Assembly (NCBI GenBank): GCA_037190225.1
Contig: JBBCJL010000003.1
Span: forward strand, 1 to 64,000
DNA: 64,000 nt
Source of the DNA: MKSF01 sp037190225
GTDB lineage: Bacteria > Bacteroidota > Bacteroidia > Chitinophagales > Chitinophagaceae
Reading direction: 5' to 3'
The translations under genes were made by a program, and so were the position numbers. The notes below the pieces were generated by a model. It was not told the DNA's origin. It ran no database searches and worked only from the letters and a program-made list of their open reading frames with translations. Position 1 is the stretch's first letter. Each line of letters opens with the position of its first letter. Below, in pieces: positions 7,780 to 15,966 of this stretch.

Positions 7780-7940
7780 GGTAATAGAATGCAAAAATAA
7801 CAACAAAGTTTAAATAACTAAAAAATATAAAGAATATTTTAAGATTTCCAGGCTTTTCCAAGCCTCTTGCTGTTATCCTTAACCAAACGGATTTACCGAT
7901 GTATTCCTTGGGTAGGGACCTGTTTATTTCCTGTTAAAGC

Positions 7941-9038
7941 CTATGCCTTAATGGTCAATACCTTGGTCGGATCCAGGTTGGCGTTCCGTATGGCCACATT
8001 CCGTGCCACCGCCTGAGCGATATGCTCAAATGCCGCTTTACTCACCGCCTCATCATCTATGACCGCAGGGATACCCTTGTCACCGCCTTCACGGATGCTT
8101 TGTACCAGCGGCACCTCTCCCAGGAACGGCACCTCAAATTGCTCTGCCAGCTGCTTGCCTCCGTCTTTGCCAAAGATATAATATTTATTATCCGGCAGCT
8201 CGGCCGGTGTAAAATAAGCCATATTCTCAATGATGCCGATAATGGGCACATTGATCTGGCCCTGCCTGAACATCATCAGCCCTTTTTTCGCGTCCGCCAG
8301 CGCTACAGCCTGCGGAGTGGTCACCACAACAGCGCCTGTAACGGGTATGGTCTGCACCAGGGTCAGGTGAATATCCCCGGTGCCGGGCGGCAGGTCCAGG
8401 ATCAGGTAATCCAGGTCTTCCCAGTGCACGTCCGTGATAAATTGCCTCAGGGCCGAAGTAGCCATAGGGCCGCGCCAGATGACCGCCTGCTTTTCATCGA
8501 CCAGCAGGCCGATGCTCATCACCTTTACCCCGTATTTCTCGATAGGTACTATCATCGGCTTTTCATTGACCGTGGTCATCATAGGCCGCTCACCCTGGAT
8601 ACCAAACATAATAGGCGCGGACGGTCCGTAAATATCGGCGTCCAGCAGGCCTACCTTTGCACCCTCCCGGGCCAGCGCCAGCGACAGGTTGGCGGCAACG
8701 GTAGACTTACCTACCCCGCCCTTGCCGGATGCTACGGCAATGATATTCTTAACGCCCGGCAGCACCAGCCCGCCGTCTTTCCGGTTGCTGTTGACGCGTG
8801 CGGTCATATTCACCTCTACTTCTGCGTCCTTATCCACAAATATCTTGATGGAGCTTTCACAGGCCTTCCTGATCATATCCTTCATAGGACAGGCCGGGGT
8901 GGTCAGCTCTACCGTAAATGCTACTTTCTTACCTTCCACACGGATATCCTTCACCATATTCAATGTCACAATATCCTTGCCCAGGTCCGGATCATCCACG
9001 TTTTTTAATGCCTCTAATATTTGAAACTCTGTTATCAT
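7941..9038 (-). CDS. mrp: Mrp/ApbC-family iron-sulfur cluster carrier ATPase
   Basis: A 365-residue cytosolic Fe-S cluster carrier of the Mrp/ApbC/NBP35 family, which passes assembled clusters to apo-proteins. Residues 1-90 are the MIP18 (DUF59) domain ('ALKNVDDPDLGKDIVTLNMV', with the Cys of 'TTPACPMK'). The P-loop domain follows, with deviant Walker A 'SGKGGVGKST' (104-113), switch 'DADIYGPSAPIMFG' and 'LDLPPGTGDIHLTL'. The usual paired C-terminal cysteines (CxxC) of ApbC are not obvious: the tail has 'NMAYFTPAELPDNKYYIFGK', in place of the more common 'NMSYF.cp.c..k.yiFG', which is notable. It is divergent from the exported gene at 9142, with a good -7 box. Confidence 0.93.
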   Translation of the reverse strand: MITEFQILEALKNVDDPDLGKDIVTLNMVKDIRVEGKKVAFTVELTTPACPMKDMIRKACESSIKIFVDKDAEVEVNMTARVNSNRKDGGLVLPGVKNIIAVASGKGGVGKSTVAANLSLALAREGAKVGLLDADIYGPSAPIMFGIQGERPMMTTVNEKPMIVPIEKYGVKVMSIGLLVDEKQAVIWRGPMATSALRQFITDVHWEDLDYLILDLPPGTGDIHLTLVQTIPVTGAVVVTTPQAVALADAKKGLMMFRQGQINVPIIGIIENMAYFTPAELPDNKYYIFGKDGGKQLAEQFEVPFLGEVPLVQSIREGGDKGIPAVIDDEAVSKAAFEHIAQAVARNVAIRNANLDPTKVLTIKA

Positions 9039-9097
9039 TGATACTATTTTTATATTTGCTGCGTTTAAGGACTTGTCAAACTTTCCCTTATTTGACG

Positions 9098-9105
9098 CAA
9101 AGTTA
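9098..9105 (-). promoter_or_regulatory. -7 box TAACTTTG for mrp
   Basis: The minus strand reads TAACTTTG, 60 bases upstream of the mrp start, in the 103-base divergent gap. Confidence 0.5.
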
Positions 9106-9127
9106 AGGCATTTACGATTTTATAATT

Positions 9128-9135
9128 TATATTTG
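9128..9135 (+). promoter_or_regulatory. -7 box TATATTTG immediately before the 9142 start
   Basis: The box ends six bases before the ATG at 9142, so a start site about seven bases downstream would give an almost leaderless mRNA. This also argues against the longer in-frame TTG start at 9073. Confidence 0.45.
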
Positions 9136-9141
9136 TGGTTA

Positions 9142-9756
9142 ATGAAACACCTAGCATTTCTCATTACTTTTATCCTGTTCAGCATAAGATGGGCAGCCGC
9201 ACAGGACCTTGTACAGGTTACCGGTGTAACTATGACCTCCGACAGCCTGGATATCGTTCCCTATATCACCATCAGGATCAACAGCGCTGACTATACCGAA
9301 CGTTCCAACTATAATGGCGTGTTTTCACTGGTATGCAGACGGGGCGATACCCTGAACTTTTCCGGTATGGGCTATGAGCAGAAATCCTTTGTGATTCCCA
9401 AGAGCCTGAAAGGTGCGCATTATTCCATGGTGCAGTTCATGAACCAGGATACCTTCTATTTACCGGAAGTGATCTTCAGGCAGGAGATACCTTACGGCCG
9501 TGATTTTGAATATGCCTTCCGGTACTGGGATTTCGATGATGACCTCATCATCGTGGCCAAACGCAATACCTCGACCAACCAGATGGAGTACCAGCAATAC
9601 GTGCTGCCGCGTTCCGGGGCTGAGGCACAATCCGCCTACCTCAACAATATGAGCAACAGGAGCGGCTATAATAATATCATGCCTACCGTCAACCTCCTGC
9701 GGGTGCCGGAATTCCTGAATGCCTGGCGTACCGGTAAGCTCAAACGAAAGCAATAA
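9142..9756 (+). CDS. Exported carboxypeptidase-regulatory-like (transthyretin-like) domain protein
   Basis: A 204-residue exported protein. ATG 9142 is chosen because it begins a clean signal peptide (MKHLAFLITFILFSIRWAAA, cut before QDLV); the TTG at 9073 would put 23 extra residues in front of it. Residues about 27-95 look like a carboxypeptidase D regulatory-like beta sandwich ('ITIRINSADYTERSNYNGVF', 'RGDTLNFSGMGYEQKSFVIP'), a module common in Bacteroidota exported proteins. The C-terminal half ('YGRDFEYAFRYWDFDDDLII') is polar and unassigned. Role unknown, probably periplasmic or envelope-associated. Confidence 0.75.
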   Translation: MKHLAFLITFILFSIRWAAAQDLVQVTGVTMTSDSLDIVPYITIRINSADYTERSNYNGVFSLVCRRGDTLNFSGMGYEQKSFVIPKSLKGAHYSMVQFMNQDTFYLPEVIFRQEIPYGRDFEYAFRYWDFDDDLIIVAKRNTSTNQMEYQQYVLPRSGAEAQSAYLNNMSNRSGYNNIMPTVNLLRVPEFLNAWRTGKLKRKQ

Positions 9757-9773
9757 CAGATCATATATTCTTT

Positions 9774-9801
9774 AAAGCGGGCCTTATCTGCCCGCTTTTT
9801 T
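9774..9801 (+). terminator. Terminator after the 9142..9756 gene
   Basis: AAAGCGGGC (9774-9782)/GCCCGCTTT (9790-9798), 7-base loop, followed by T residues. Confidence 0.87.
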
Positions 9802-10005
9802 ATGGGCATTATAAATCCCGTTTCGGGCCAATGCTTTATACAGGCTGCTGCCAAGTCCCTGTGGCTGGCCGGCATTGCGCCGCGCCGGTCTAAACGGTGC
9901 GTTATTTAAGCTTTTATTGGGTATTAAAATATATTTTGCAGCGTTGGAGTAGCAGATTTTAATTGTAAAATACCTATTTTTAGAGTTTGATTGAATTAGA
10001 TTTTT

Positions 10006-11022
10006 ATGGAACCAACGAGTAATTACAGCTCAACCCCGGACATACAGCAGCTCAACCAGCAGATACATCTGAAAAGCGCTTTTATAGATACGCTGCTCGC
10101 AGAACTGGATAAAGTGGTCATAGGACAAAAGCATATGACGGAAAGGCTCCTGATAGGTTTACTGACACAAAGCCACATTCTACTTGAAGGCGTGCCCGGC
10201 CTGGCCAAAACGCTGGCTATAAAATCGCTTGCTGCTGCCGTTGCAGGGAAATTCAGCAGGCTGCAATTTACACCGGACCTGCTGCCTGCGGATGTGGTAG
10301 GCACCATGATATACAATCCTAAAGATCACACCTTTGATGTGAAGCACGGTCCTATCTTTGCCAATTTCGTGCTGGCGGATGAGATCAACCGTGCGCCCGC
10401 CAAGGTGCAGAGCGCCTTACTGGAAGCCATGCAGGAAAAGCAGGTGACCATCGGTGAAAAGACCTATACCCTGGAAGAGCCCTTCCTGGTGCTTGCAACG
10501 CAAAATCCTATCGAGCAGGAGGGTACCTATACCCTCCCCGAAGCCCAGGTAGACCGTTTCCTGCTCAAAGTGGTCATCTCCTACCCGCAGATGGAAGAGG
10601 AGCGCATCATCATCCGCAACCATATGAACCCGGGCGGCATGCCATCTGTCAGGAAGGTGGTGTCCTCGGAAGAGATACTGGAAGCGCGCGGGCTGGTAAA
10701 AGAGGTATATATGGATGAAAAGATCGAGCAATACATCCTGGATATTGTATTCGCAACGCGTTTCCCTGAGAACTATAAGCTGTCCCGCCTGCAGCCCCTT
10801 ATCAGCTACGGCGGATCACCAAGGGCATCGATCAGCCTGGCTACGGCTGCCAAAGCCTATGCCTTCATCAGGAGAAGAGGCTATGTGATCCCCGAAGATG
10901 TAAGAGCGGTATGCTATGATGTCTTACGGCACCGCATAGGCGTTACCTATGAGGCCGAAGCTGAAAACATCACTTCCGAGAATATCATTACCGAGATACT
11001 GAACGCCGTGGAAGTTCCATAG
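10006..11022 (+). CDS. MoxR-family AAA+ ATPase (Bat operon)
   Basis: A 338-residue MoxR (AAA_3) ATPase, first gene of a Bat-type operon. Walker A 'EGVPGLAKT' (61-69), Walker B 'FVLADEINRAP' (121-131), sensor 1 'VLATQNPIEQEGTYTLPEAQ' and the C-terminal lid with 'GGSPRASISLATAAKAYAFI' are all intact. MoxR proteins act as chaperone-like partners of the VWA proteins encoded next to them, consistent with the DUF58, BatD-like and BatA genes that follow at short spacing. In Bacteroides the corresponding operon is linked to oxygen tolerance; here that role is inferred only from context. Confidence 0.94.
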   Translation: MEPTSNYSSTPDIQQLNQQIHLKSAFIDTLLAELDKVVIGQKHMTERLLIGLLTQSHILLEGVPGLAKTLAIKSLAAAVAGKFSRLQFTPDLLPADVVGTMIYNPKDHTFDVKHGPIFANFVLADEINRAPAKVQSALLEAMQEKQVTIGEKTYTLEEPFLVLATQNPIEQEGTYTLPEAQVDRFLLKVVISYPQMEEERIIIRNHMNPGGMPSVRKVVSSEEILEARGLVKEVYMDEKIEQYILDIVFATRFPENYKLSRLQPLISYGGSPRASISLATAAKAYAFIRRRGYVIPEDVRAVCYDVLRHRIGVTYEAEAENITSENIITEILNAVEVP

Positions 11023-11071
11023 TAGTATTGGGGCATTCTTCACTGCATTTGTCAACACCACCAGCACAGCC

Positions 11072-11938
11072 ATGACCACTGCCGAAATATTATCAAAGGT
11101 TAGAAAGATAGAGATCAAAACGAAAGGCCTGAGCAATCATATTTTCTCCGGGGATTACCACGCTGCCTTTAAAGGTAAAGGGATGTCCTTCAGCGAAGTG
11201 AGAGAATATATACCGGGAGATGACGTCAGGGCCATAGACTGGAATGTAACGGCAAGGCTTTCTACGCCCTATATCAAGGTCTTTGAAGAGGAGCGGGAGC
11301 AGACCCTCATGCTGCTGGCAGACATCAGCAACAGCTCGATCTTCGGCAGCACCCGGACGACCAAAAAGCATATCATCACGGAACTGTGCGCCGTACTGGC
11401 ATTTTCCGCCAACGCCAATAATGACAAGGTAGGTCTCCTGCTGTTCAGCAACAAGGTGGAAAAGTTCATCCCGCCCCAGAAGGGCAGGTCCCATATCCTG
11501 CGGATCATCCGGGAGCTGCTCACCACGGAAGCCTCCGATAAGACCGGAACCGACATTACCGAGGCCCTGTCTTTTTTCAACAATGTGATCAGGCAGAAGA
11601 CCATCTGCTTCCTGATAAGCGATTTCCTGAGCCCGCCGTTTGAAAAGCCGCTGCGCCTGGCCGCTCGGAAACATGATTTTATCGGCGTGAATATATATGA
11701 TAAAATGGACAGGGAGCTGCCGGACGTAGGGGTCATAGAGGTGGTGGACAGCGAGACCAAAGCCCTGCACTGGGTGGATACCGGCAGCAAAAAAGCCAGG
11801 AGCGCCTATACCGCATTGTTTGACCGGCATCAGAAATATTGCATAGACCAGTTCCATAAGAATGGCGCCAACCTTATTTCTATGCGGACAGACCAGGATT
11901 ATGTAAAAAAGCTGAAAGGATTTTTTAATAACAGATAG
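11072..11938 (+). CDS. DUF58 domain protein (VWA-like, Bat operon)
   Basis: A 288-residue cytosolic DUF58 protein. The family signature 'FKGKGMSFSEVREYIPGDDV' followed by 'RAIDWNVTARLSTPYIKVFEEEREQT' is clear (about residues 30-75), and a VWA-like fold follows with 'LMLLADISNSSIFGS', in which the MIDAS DxSxS is present as D-I-S-N-S. DUF58 proteins are nearly always partnered with MoxR ATPases. It starts 49 bases after the moxR stop and ends 11 bases before the next gene, so it is almost certainly cotranscribed. Confidence 0.93.
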   Translation: MTTAEILSKVRKIEIKTKGLSNHIFSGDYHAAFKGKGMSFSEVREYIPGDDVRAIDWNVTARLSTPYIKVFEEEREQTLMLLADISNSSIFGSTRTTKKHIITELCAVLAFSANANNDKVGLLLFSNKVEKFIPPQKGRSHILRIIRELLTTEASDKTGTDITEALSFFNNVIRQKTICFLISDFLSPPFEKPLRLAARKHDFIGVNIYDKMDRELPDVGVIEVVDSETKALHWVDTGSKKARSAYTALFDRHQKYCIDQFHKNGANLISMRTDQDYVKKLKGFFNNR

Positions 11939-11949
11939 GAATAACAAGC

Positions 11950-12918
11950 ATGACGAAAAGGTCCGTTTTATATATGATATGCACAGGTGCGCTGCTCTGG
12001 CTGCAGGCCTTAACGGCCCGCAGCCAGACGGTGGTACCGGAACTGCAGTACAGTATAGATACCGGCAGCATTCTTATCGGTGATCTCATCACGCTGCAGG
12101 TAACGCTCAGCAATATACCGGATAATGCCCTGGCCGTATTGCCGGATTACGAATCCGTGCTCCGCACCGGTCCGGAATTTGTCAATATCATCGCGTCAGA
12201 TACCATCAGCGGACCGGGCTCCTACAGCATCAGGCAGCAGATCGGCCTGTCGGCCTATGAAGCAGGCACTTACTGGATACCGGCTATGGAATTCCAGGTG
12301 CAGGAAGCCAATGGTACCTGGACATTGCTCCGGTCGGACAGCATCCGTCTTACGGTTGCCACCGTTGAGGTAGATACTACGCAGGCCATAAAAGATATTA
12401 AGGATATTATACCCGCCACATCCTCTTACTGGCTACAGTATGCCATAGCAGCGCTATTGCTCCTTCTCGCGGCCACGATAGCGGTATGGAAGCGGAAAAC
12501 GCTGCGGAACCTGTTCCGTAAGCGTCCGGCAACCGCCGCTCCGCCACCGGCCAGGCGGCAGACCCTTTCGGAAAAATACCGGGACGCGCTGCTCAGGCTA
12601 CAGGAACGGAACTATATTGAAGCCGGACTGTATAAAGAATACTACAGTGAACTTTCAGATATTCTCAGGAGCTACATCAGTGAGAAGTTTGAAATACCGG
12701 CCCCTGAGCTGACCACACAGGAATTGCTGAAACGCTCCAAGAGAGTAGCGGTGCTTAAACGTTACCGGGCGGATATCAAAGCGGTATTAATGATGGCGGA
12801 TATGGCAAAATTCGCTAAGGCACAGGCTAACGAAACCTCCGCCTCAACGGATATGAAGCTGGTTGCCGATTTTATTCAATCCACCTCTAAAAACGGAAGC
12901 GCAGCATCAGATGTTTAA
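11950..12918 (+). CDS. BatD-like membrane protein (Bat operon)
   Basis: A 322-residue envelope protein: signal peptide (residues 1-25, ending 'ARSQ'), a periplasmic beta-rich domain about 130 residues long ('LQYSIDTGSILIGDLITLQV'), one strong membrane helix ('YWLQYAIAALLLLLAATIAV', about 157-176), a basic Pro-rich linker and a cytosolic helical domain with 'RDALLRLQERNYIEAGLYKE' and 'SELSDILRSYISEKFEIPA'. This is the arrangement of the small membrane proteins found between DUF58 and BatA genes in Bacteroidota, related in layout to BatD. It overlaps the next start by eight bases, implying translational coupling. Confidence 0.82.
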   Translation: MTKRSVLYMICTGALLWLQALTARSQTVVPELQYSIDTGSILIGDLITLQVTLSNIPDNALAVLPDYESVLRTGPEFVNIIASDTISGPGSYSIRQQIGLSAYEAGTYWIPAMEFQVQEANGTWTLLRSDSIRLTVATVEVDTTQAIKDIKDIIPATSSYWLQYAIAALLLLLAATIAVWKRKTLRNLFRKRPATAAPPPARRQTLSEKYRDALLRLQERNYIEAGLYKEYYSELSDILRSYISEKFEIPAPELTTQELLKRSKRVAVLKRYRADIKAVLMMADMAKFAKAQANETSASTDMKLVADFIQSTSKNGSAASDV

Positions 12919-13921
12919 TCTACTGGATAAATATAACCTGGAATTCGGAAGCCCTGCATTCTTCTTTCTGCTGATCCTTTTGCCGGTGCTGATCTACTGC
13001 ATATACCGTATTCACAAAAAGCGCAGGACCAGCCTGACGGTTTCCACCACCGGCGGCATTGCCAGGATGGCAGTGCCCTGGAAAGCCCGGCTCCGTCCGC
13101 TCATACATATTCTTAACCTGGCCGCCGTTATCTGCTTTATTGCAGGACTGGCCCGCATGCAGGAAACAAATATCAAGGAAAATATTGAAAGCGAAGGCGT
13201 GGATATCGTGCTGAGCATGGACATTTCCGGCAGCATGCTGGCCGAGGATTTCCAGCCCAACAGGCTGGAAGCCGCGAAGGCTACCGCTGTTTCCTTTGTC
13301 AAAAGCAGGCGCGGCGACAGGTTCGGCGTGGTCATATTCGCAGGAGAGAGCTTTACGCAATGCCCCATTACCATAGATCATAACGTGGTGATAGAGCAGC
13401 TCAGCAGGATCACCAACGGCCTGCTGGAAGAAGGCACCGCTATAGGCATGGGCATGGCCACCGCCATAGACCGGCTGAAAGATACCAAAGGCAAAAGCCG
13501 CATTCTTGTGCTGCTGACGGACGGTGTCAATACGACCGGCCTCATTTACCCGGAAACAGCCCTGGAGCTGGCCAAAGCCTATAATGTGAAGGTATATACG
13601 ATAGGCGTAGGTACGGAAGGAAAAGCCCTGTTCCCTGTCAAAACACACCTGGGCATACAAAAGCAGCTGATGGATGTGAAAATAGACGAAGCGCTGCTGC
13701 AAAAGATATCCCGGGAAACAGGCGGCAGGTATTTCCGCGCTACGGACAATACCTCACTGGAAACCATTTATGCGGAGATCGACCGACTGGAAAAGACTAC
13801 CGTACAGATCAGCACCTATAAGCAGCATAAGGAAAGGTTCCATATTTTTGTCTTATCCGGCCTGACGCTGCTCATGCTGTCCATACTGCTGCAGTACACA
13901 CTTTTCAGGAAGATACCATAA
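12911..13921 (+). CDS. batA: BatA-like von Willebrand factor A membrane protein
   Basis: A 336-residue membrane protein with two N-terminal helices (about 15-33 and 65-80), a VWA domain and a C-terminal helix ('FVLSGLTLLMLSILLQYTLF'). The VWA MIDAS is intact: 'DIVLSMDISGSMLAEDFQPN' gives D104-S106-S108, with 'GTAIGMGMATAIDRLK' and 'LLTDGVNTTG' supplying the distal Thr and Asp. ATG 12911 is preferred over an in-frame upstream start at 12863 because it begins the usual N-terminus just ahead of the first helix and overlaps the upstream gene by only 8 bases. It is the last gene of the operon; batB, batC and batE homologues do not follow. Confidence 0.92.
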   Translation: MFNLLDKYNLEFGSPAFFFLLILLPVLIYCIYRIHKKRRTSLTVSTTGGIARMAVPWKARLRPLIHILNLAAVICFIAGLARMQETNIKENIESEGVDIVLSMDISGSMLAEDFQPNRLEAAKATAVSFVKSRRGDRFGVVIFAGESFTQCPITIDHNVVIEQLSRITNGLLEEGTAIGMGMATAIDRLKDTKGKSRILVLLTDGVNTTGLIYPETALELAKAYNVKVYTIGVGTEGKALFPVKTHLGIQKQLMDVKIDEALLQKISRETGGRYFRATDNTSLETIYAEIDRLEKTTVQISTYKQHKERFHIFVLSGLTLLMLSILLQYTLFRKIP

Positions 13922-13983
13922 GCACAATAGGAGATATAACGAACTCTGGGGATATTACTCCCTTGTTCCTCCCCTGTTCCTCC

Positions 13984-14008
13984 CTTGTTAGTGTTCTTCA
14001 CCAACAAA
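13984..14008 (+). repeat. Hairpin repeat element, copy 1
   Basis: Core TTGTTAGTG-TTCTT-CACCAACAA: a 9-bp stem (one G-U type pair) and a 5-base loop. It is followed by flank that is shared with copy 3 ('AAAGACGGGG', 'AAACCTGA', then 'TTCAATTGAATGATTATTTT' at 14081-14100). Confidence 0.8.
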
Positions 14009-14105
14009 ACCTCTATATAAAGACGGGGGAAACCTGACCCTAATGCAATGGAGACAAATATGATAACCGGATTCATTGTATTCAATTGAATGATTATTTT
14101 CCTCC

Positions 14106-14130
14106 CTTGTTGGTGTTCTTCATCAACAAG
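14106..14130 (+). repeat. Hairpin repeat element, copy 2
   Basis: CTTGTTGGTG-TTCTT-CATCAACAAG, preceded by CCTCC. Followed by 'CCTGATCTGAATACGATGA', matching the flank of copy 3. Confidence 0.8.
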
Positions 14131-14187
14131 TCTCTATACCTGATCTGAATACGATGAATACTTATTTTAGCTGGCTATCTGTATATA

Positions 14188-14380
14188 AGCAACAAAGCTG
14201 TCATATGGAAGGTCCAGGATGCTTGCTAACCCGTATAATGATTCCTCACATCCGTTCGGAATGACCTGTACGCTACAATGCCCTTATAGTAAATCGGTTC
14301 CTGAGCCGCAGAGAGAGCATATCTTAACTAAAGTGTACTTGTAATAAAAAGTAGCTTATGAGAGATAGTTCCCTATAAGC
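14188..14380 (-). repeat. Dispersed repeat, copy 2
   Basis: Read on the minus strand: GCTTATAGGGAAC (14380 side), CTCTCTGCGG, then GGTCATTCCGAACGG with ATGTGAGGAAT (14265-14240), then CCTTCCATATGACAGCTTTGTT (14212-14191). The last segment matches copy 1 at 19 of 21 positions, and AAGCAACAAAGCTGTCATAT (14188-14207) matches copy 3 at 19 of 20. Confidence 0.65.
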
Positions 14381-14397
14381 AGATGATCATTTTCTCC

Positions 14398-14422
14398 CTT
14401 GTTAGTGTTCTTCACCAACAAG
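14398..14422 (+). repeat. Hairpin repeat element, copy 3
   Basis: CTTGTTAGTG-TTCTT-CACCAACAAG. Its 3' flank (AAAGACGGGG, AAACCTGATCCGAATACACTGAG, then TTCAATTGAATGATTATTTT ending about 14506) parallels those of copies 1 and 2. Confidence 0.8.
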
Positions 14423-14453
14423 TAAATAAAGACGGGGAAACCTGATCCGAATA

Positions 14454-14484
14454 CACTGAGCCCGGCATGATACCGGGCTCAGTG
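14454..14484. terminator. 12-bp hairpin, possible terminator of the 14554..14802 gene
   Basis: CACTGAGCCCGG/CCGGGCTCAGTG with a 7-base loop, immediately followed by the palindrome CATTCAATTGAATG. It lies downstream of the minus-strand gene at 14554 but has no strong T tract. Confidence 0.5.
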
Positions 14485-14553
14485 CATTCAATTGAATGAT
14501 TATTTTATCTGAACTCTGACCGCAGGATGCCATCTGAGATGACCACATGCCTG

Positions 14554-14802
14554 CTATTTGTGATCAGGCTTCTGGAAAAAGCTATTGAAATCTGCCTCTG
14601 AAGCAAATTCATGGATGTAATTAATGATGATCTGCCGTGGCAATAGCTTATAGCTTCTCAGCTTGAAGATCTGGTCTATGGCCTTCTTCTTGATCACCGC
14701 TAAATTAAAAGGCGTTTCGGCATCACTGATAAAGTCCAGCTCATAATAACCGGTATTGTTATTATTGATATACTGAAACGTAATATAAAAGTACCTTTTC
14801 AT
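14554..14802 (-). CDS. Small hypothetical protein (82 residues)
   Basis: A compact 82-residue protein, charged and aromatic-rich ('MKRYFYITFQYINNNNTGYY', 'DQIFKLRSYKLLPRQIIINY'), ending 'FNSFFQKPDHK'. There is no signal peptide or membrane segment, so it is probably cytosolic, and I do not recognise the family. The frame is supported by a clean ATG, normal codon use and a hairpin beyond the stop. It lies between the repeat nest and the nitronate monooxygenase gene with about 85 bases on that side. Confidence 0.6.
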   Translation of the reverse strand: MKRYFYITFQYINNNNTGYYELDFISDAETPFNLAVIKKKAIDQIFKLRSYKLLPRQIIINYIHEFASEADFNSFFQKPDHK

Positions 14803-14887
14803 AGTGTTGTCTTTTTATTTGAGCTAAATATACATCATTCTTTACTTGCTGCCAAACCGGGATCATACATATTTACCCTGTCCTGTA

Positions 14888-15793
14888 TCAGCCTGCATAT
14901 TCCGCTGTCATCCTGGCCACCAGCTGCGCGACGGAAGGAATATCCGTTATCCCGCTGACACCCTGCCCTGCCGACCATATGTCCTTCCAGGCTTTTGAGC
15001 CCTCTCCCCCGAGCTTGGAAAAATCCTCTTCATTCTTATGCGCCAGGTCCACACCGGCCTGGGCTATGCTTTCTTTCATAAAATTGGCGGGTACCCCGCT
15101 GACAGCATCCGTGTACAGGATATCCTCAATGCTGCTCCGGAGGATCATTTGCTTATAGGCATCCTGCGCCTGGCTTTCCGCCGTTGCTATAAAGCGGGTG
15201 CCCATATAGGCGAAATCAGCGCCCAGCAACTCCGCCGCCCTGACCTGCCTGCCGTTGTTGATACAACCTGCAAGCGCTACCGGTCCGTCATAAAAGCTTC
15301 GTATTTCCTGCATCAGCGCAAAGGGATTGATGGCGCCCGCATGCCCGCCCGCGCCCGCAGTTACGGCTATCAGACCATCCACGCCCGCCGCTATCGCCTT
15401 GCGCGCATGCCTGCTGTTCACGATATCATGGAACACCAGCCCGCCATAGCTATGTACGGCATCCACCACTTCCTTTACGGCGCCCAGGGAAGTGATCACC
15501 ACCGGGACGCGGTGCCGTATGCAGACTTCCAGGTCTGCCTGCAGCCTTTGATTGGTCTTATGCACGATAAGATTGATACCATAAGGCAGGCCGGCGTCAT
15601 CCTGCTCCAGTTGCTGCCTGACAACGATGAGCTGCTCTTCCAGCAGCGCCGTTGTCCTGGCATTCAGTGCGGGCATCGTGCCCAGGATACCGTTCCTGCT
15701 GCAGGCTACCAACAGCGCTGTGCCCGATACCAGGAACATCGGCGCTGCGATCACGGGTATGGTAAGATGGTCTTTTAATTCCTCAATAGTCAT
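14888..15793 (-). CDS. Nitronate monooxygenase (2-nitropropane dioxygenase family)
   Basis: A 301-residue FMN-dependent TIM-barrel enzyme that would oxidise alkyl nitronates. Family features: 'VIAAPMFLVSGTALLVACSR' at the N-terminus, 'LPYGINLIVHKTNQR', 'HDIVNSRHARKAIAAGVDGL' and the FMN/catalytic loop 'AVTAGAGGHAG' with the active-site histidine, then 'LLGADFAYMGTRFIATAES'. Length fits the smaller bacterial members. Enoyl-ACP reductase FabK belongs to the same superfamily and is the main alternative, but the conserved 'AGGHAG' context favours nitronate monooxygenase. Genes on both sides are functionally unrelated. Confidence 0.88.
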   Translation of the reverse strand: MTIEELKDHLTIPVIAAPMFLVSGTALLVACSRNGILGTMPALNARTTALLEEQLIVVRQQLEQDDAGLPYGINLIVHKTNQRLQADLEVCIRHRVPVVITSLGAVKEVVDAVHSYGGLVFHDIVNSRHARKAIAAGVDGLIAVTAGAGGHAGAINPFALMQEIRSFYDGPVALAGCINNGRQVRAAELLGADFAYMGTRFIATAESQAQDAYKQMILRSSIEDILYTDAVSGVPANFMKESIAQAGVDLAHKNEEDFSKLGGEGSKAWKDIWSAGQGVSGITDIPSVAQLVARMTAEYAG

Positions 15794-15816
15794 ATATGCC
15801 GTTTTTTATCAGGTTA

Positions 15817-15840
15817 TTGATGAAGAACCAACAACGGAGG
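15817..15840 (-). repeat. Degenerate hairpin repeat element, copy 4
   Basis: On the minus strand it reads CCTCCGTTGTTGGTTCTTCATCAA, which matches copy 2 (14101-14125) with one substitution and a one-base deletion. It sits just upstream of the nitronate monooxygenase gene. Confidence 0.55.
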
Positions 15841-15966
15841 ATGGTATATTCTTTAAATGGGTTGTCAGTGAAGCATACCGCAACGAAAGCTATATGTGGT
15901 CGGGACTGCCGGAGCAGCATATCAACAAAAAGTGTTCCGGGCCGGAAAGGCAGGTCACTGACCTGC

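Larger units (their letters stand above)
13922..14553. other. Gene-free repeat nest
   Basis: About 630 bases without a supportable gene. They hold three copies of a 25-base hairpin element, longer diverged flanking repeats, one copy of the dispersed repeat (inverted) and a 12-bp hairpin at 14454-14484. The short minus-strand frame 13816-14085 overlaps batA and is a shadow. Confidence 0.75.

Noticed and set aside
13816..14085. 89-residue minus frame
   Set aside because: Overlaps batA antisense and the hairpin repeat; unlikely to be a gene.
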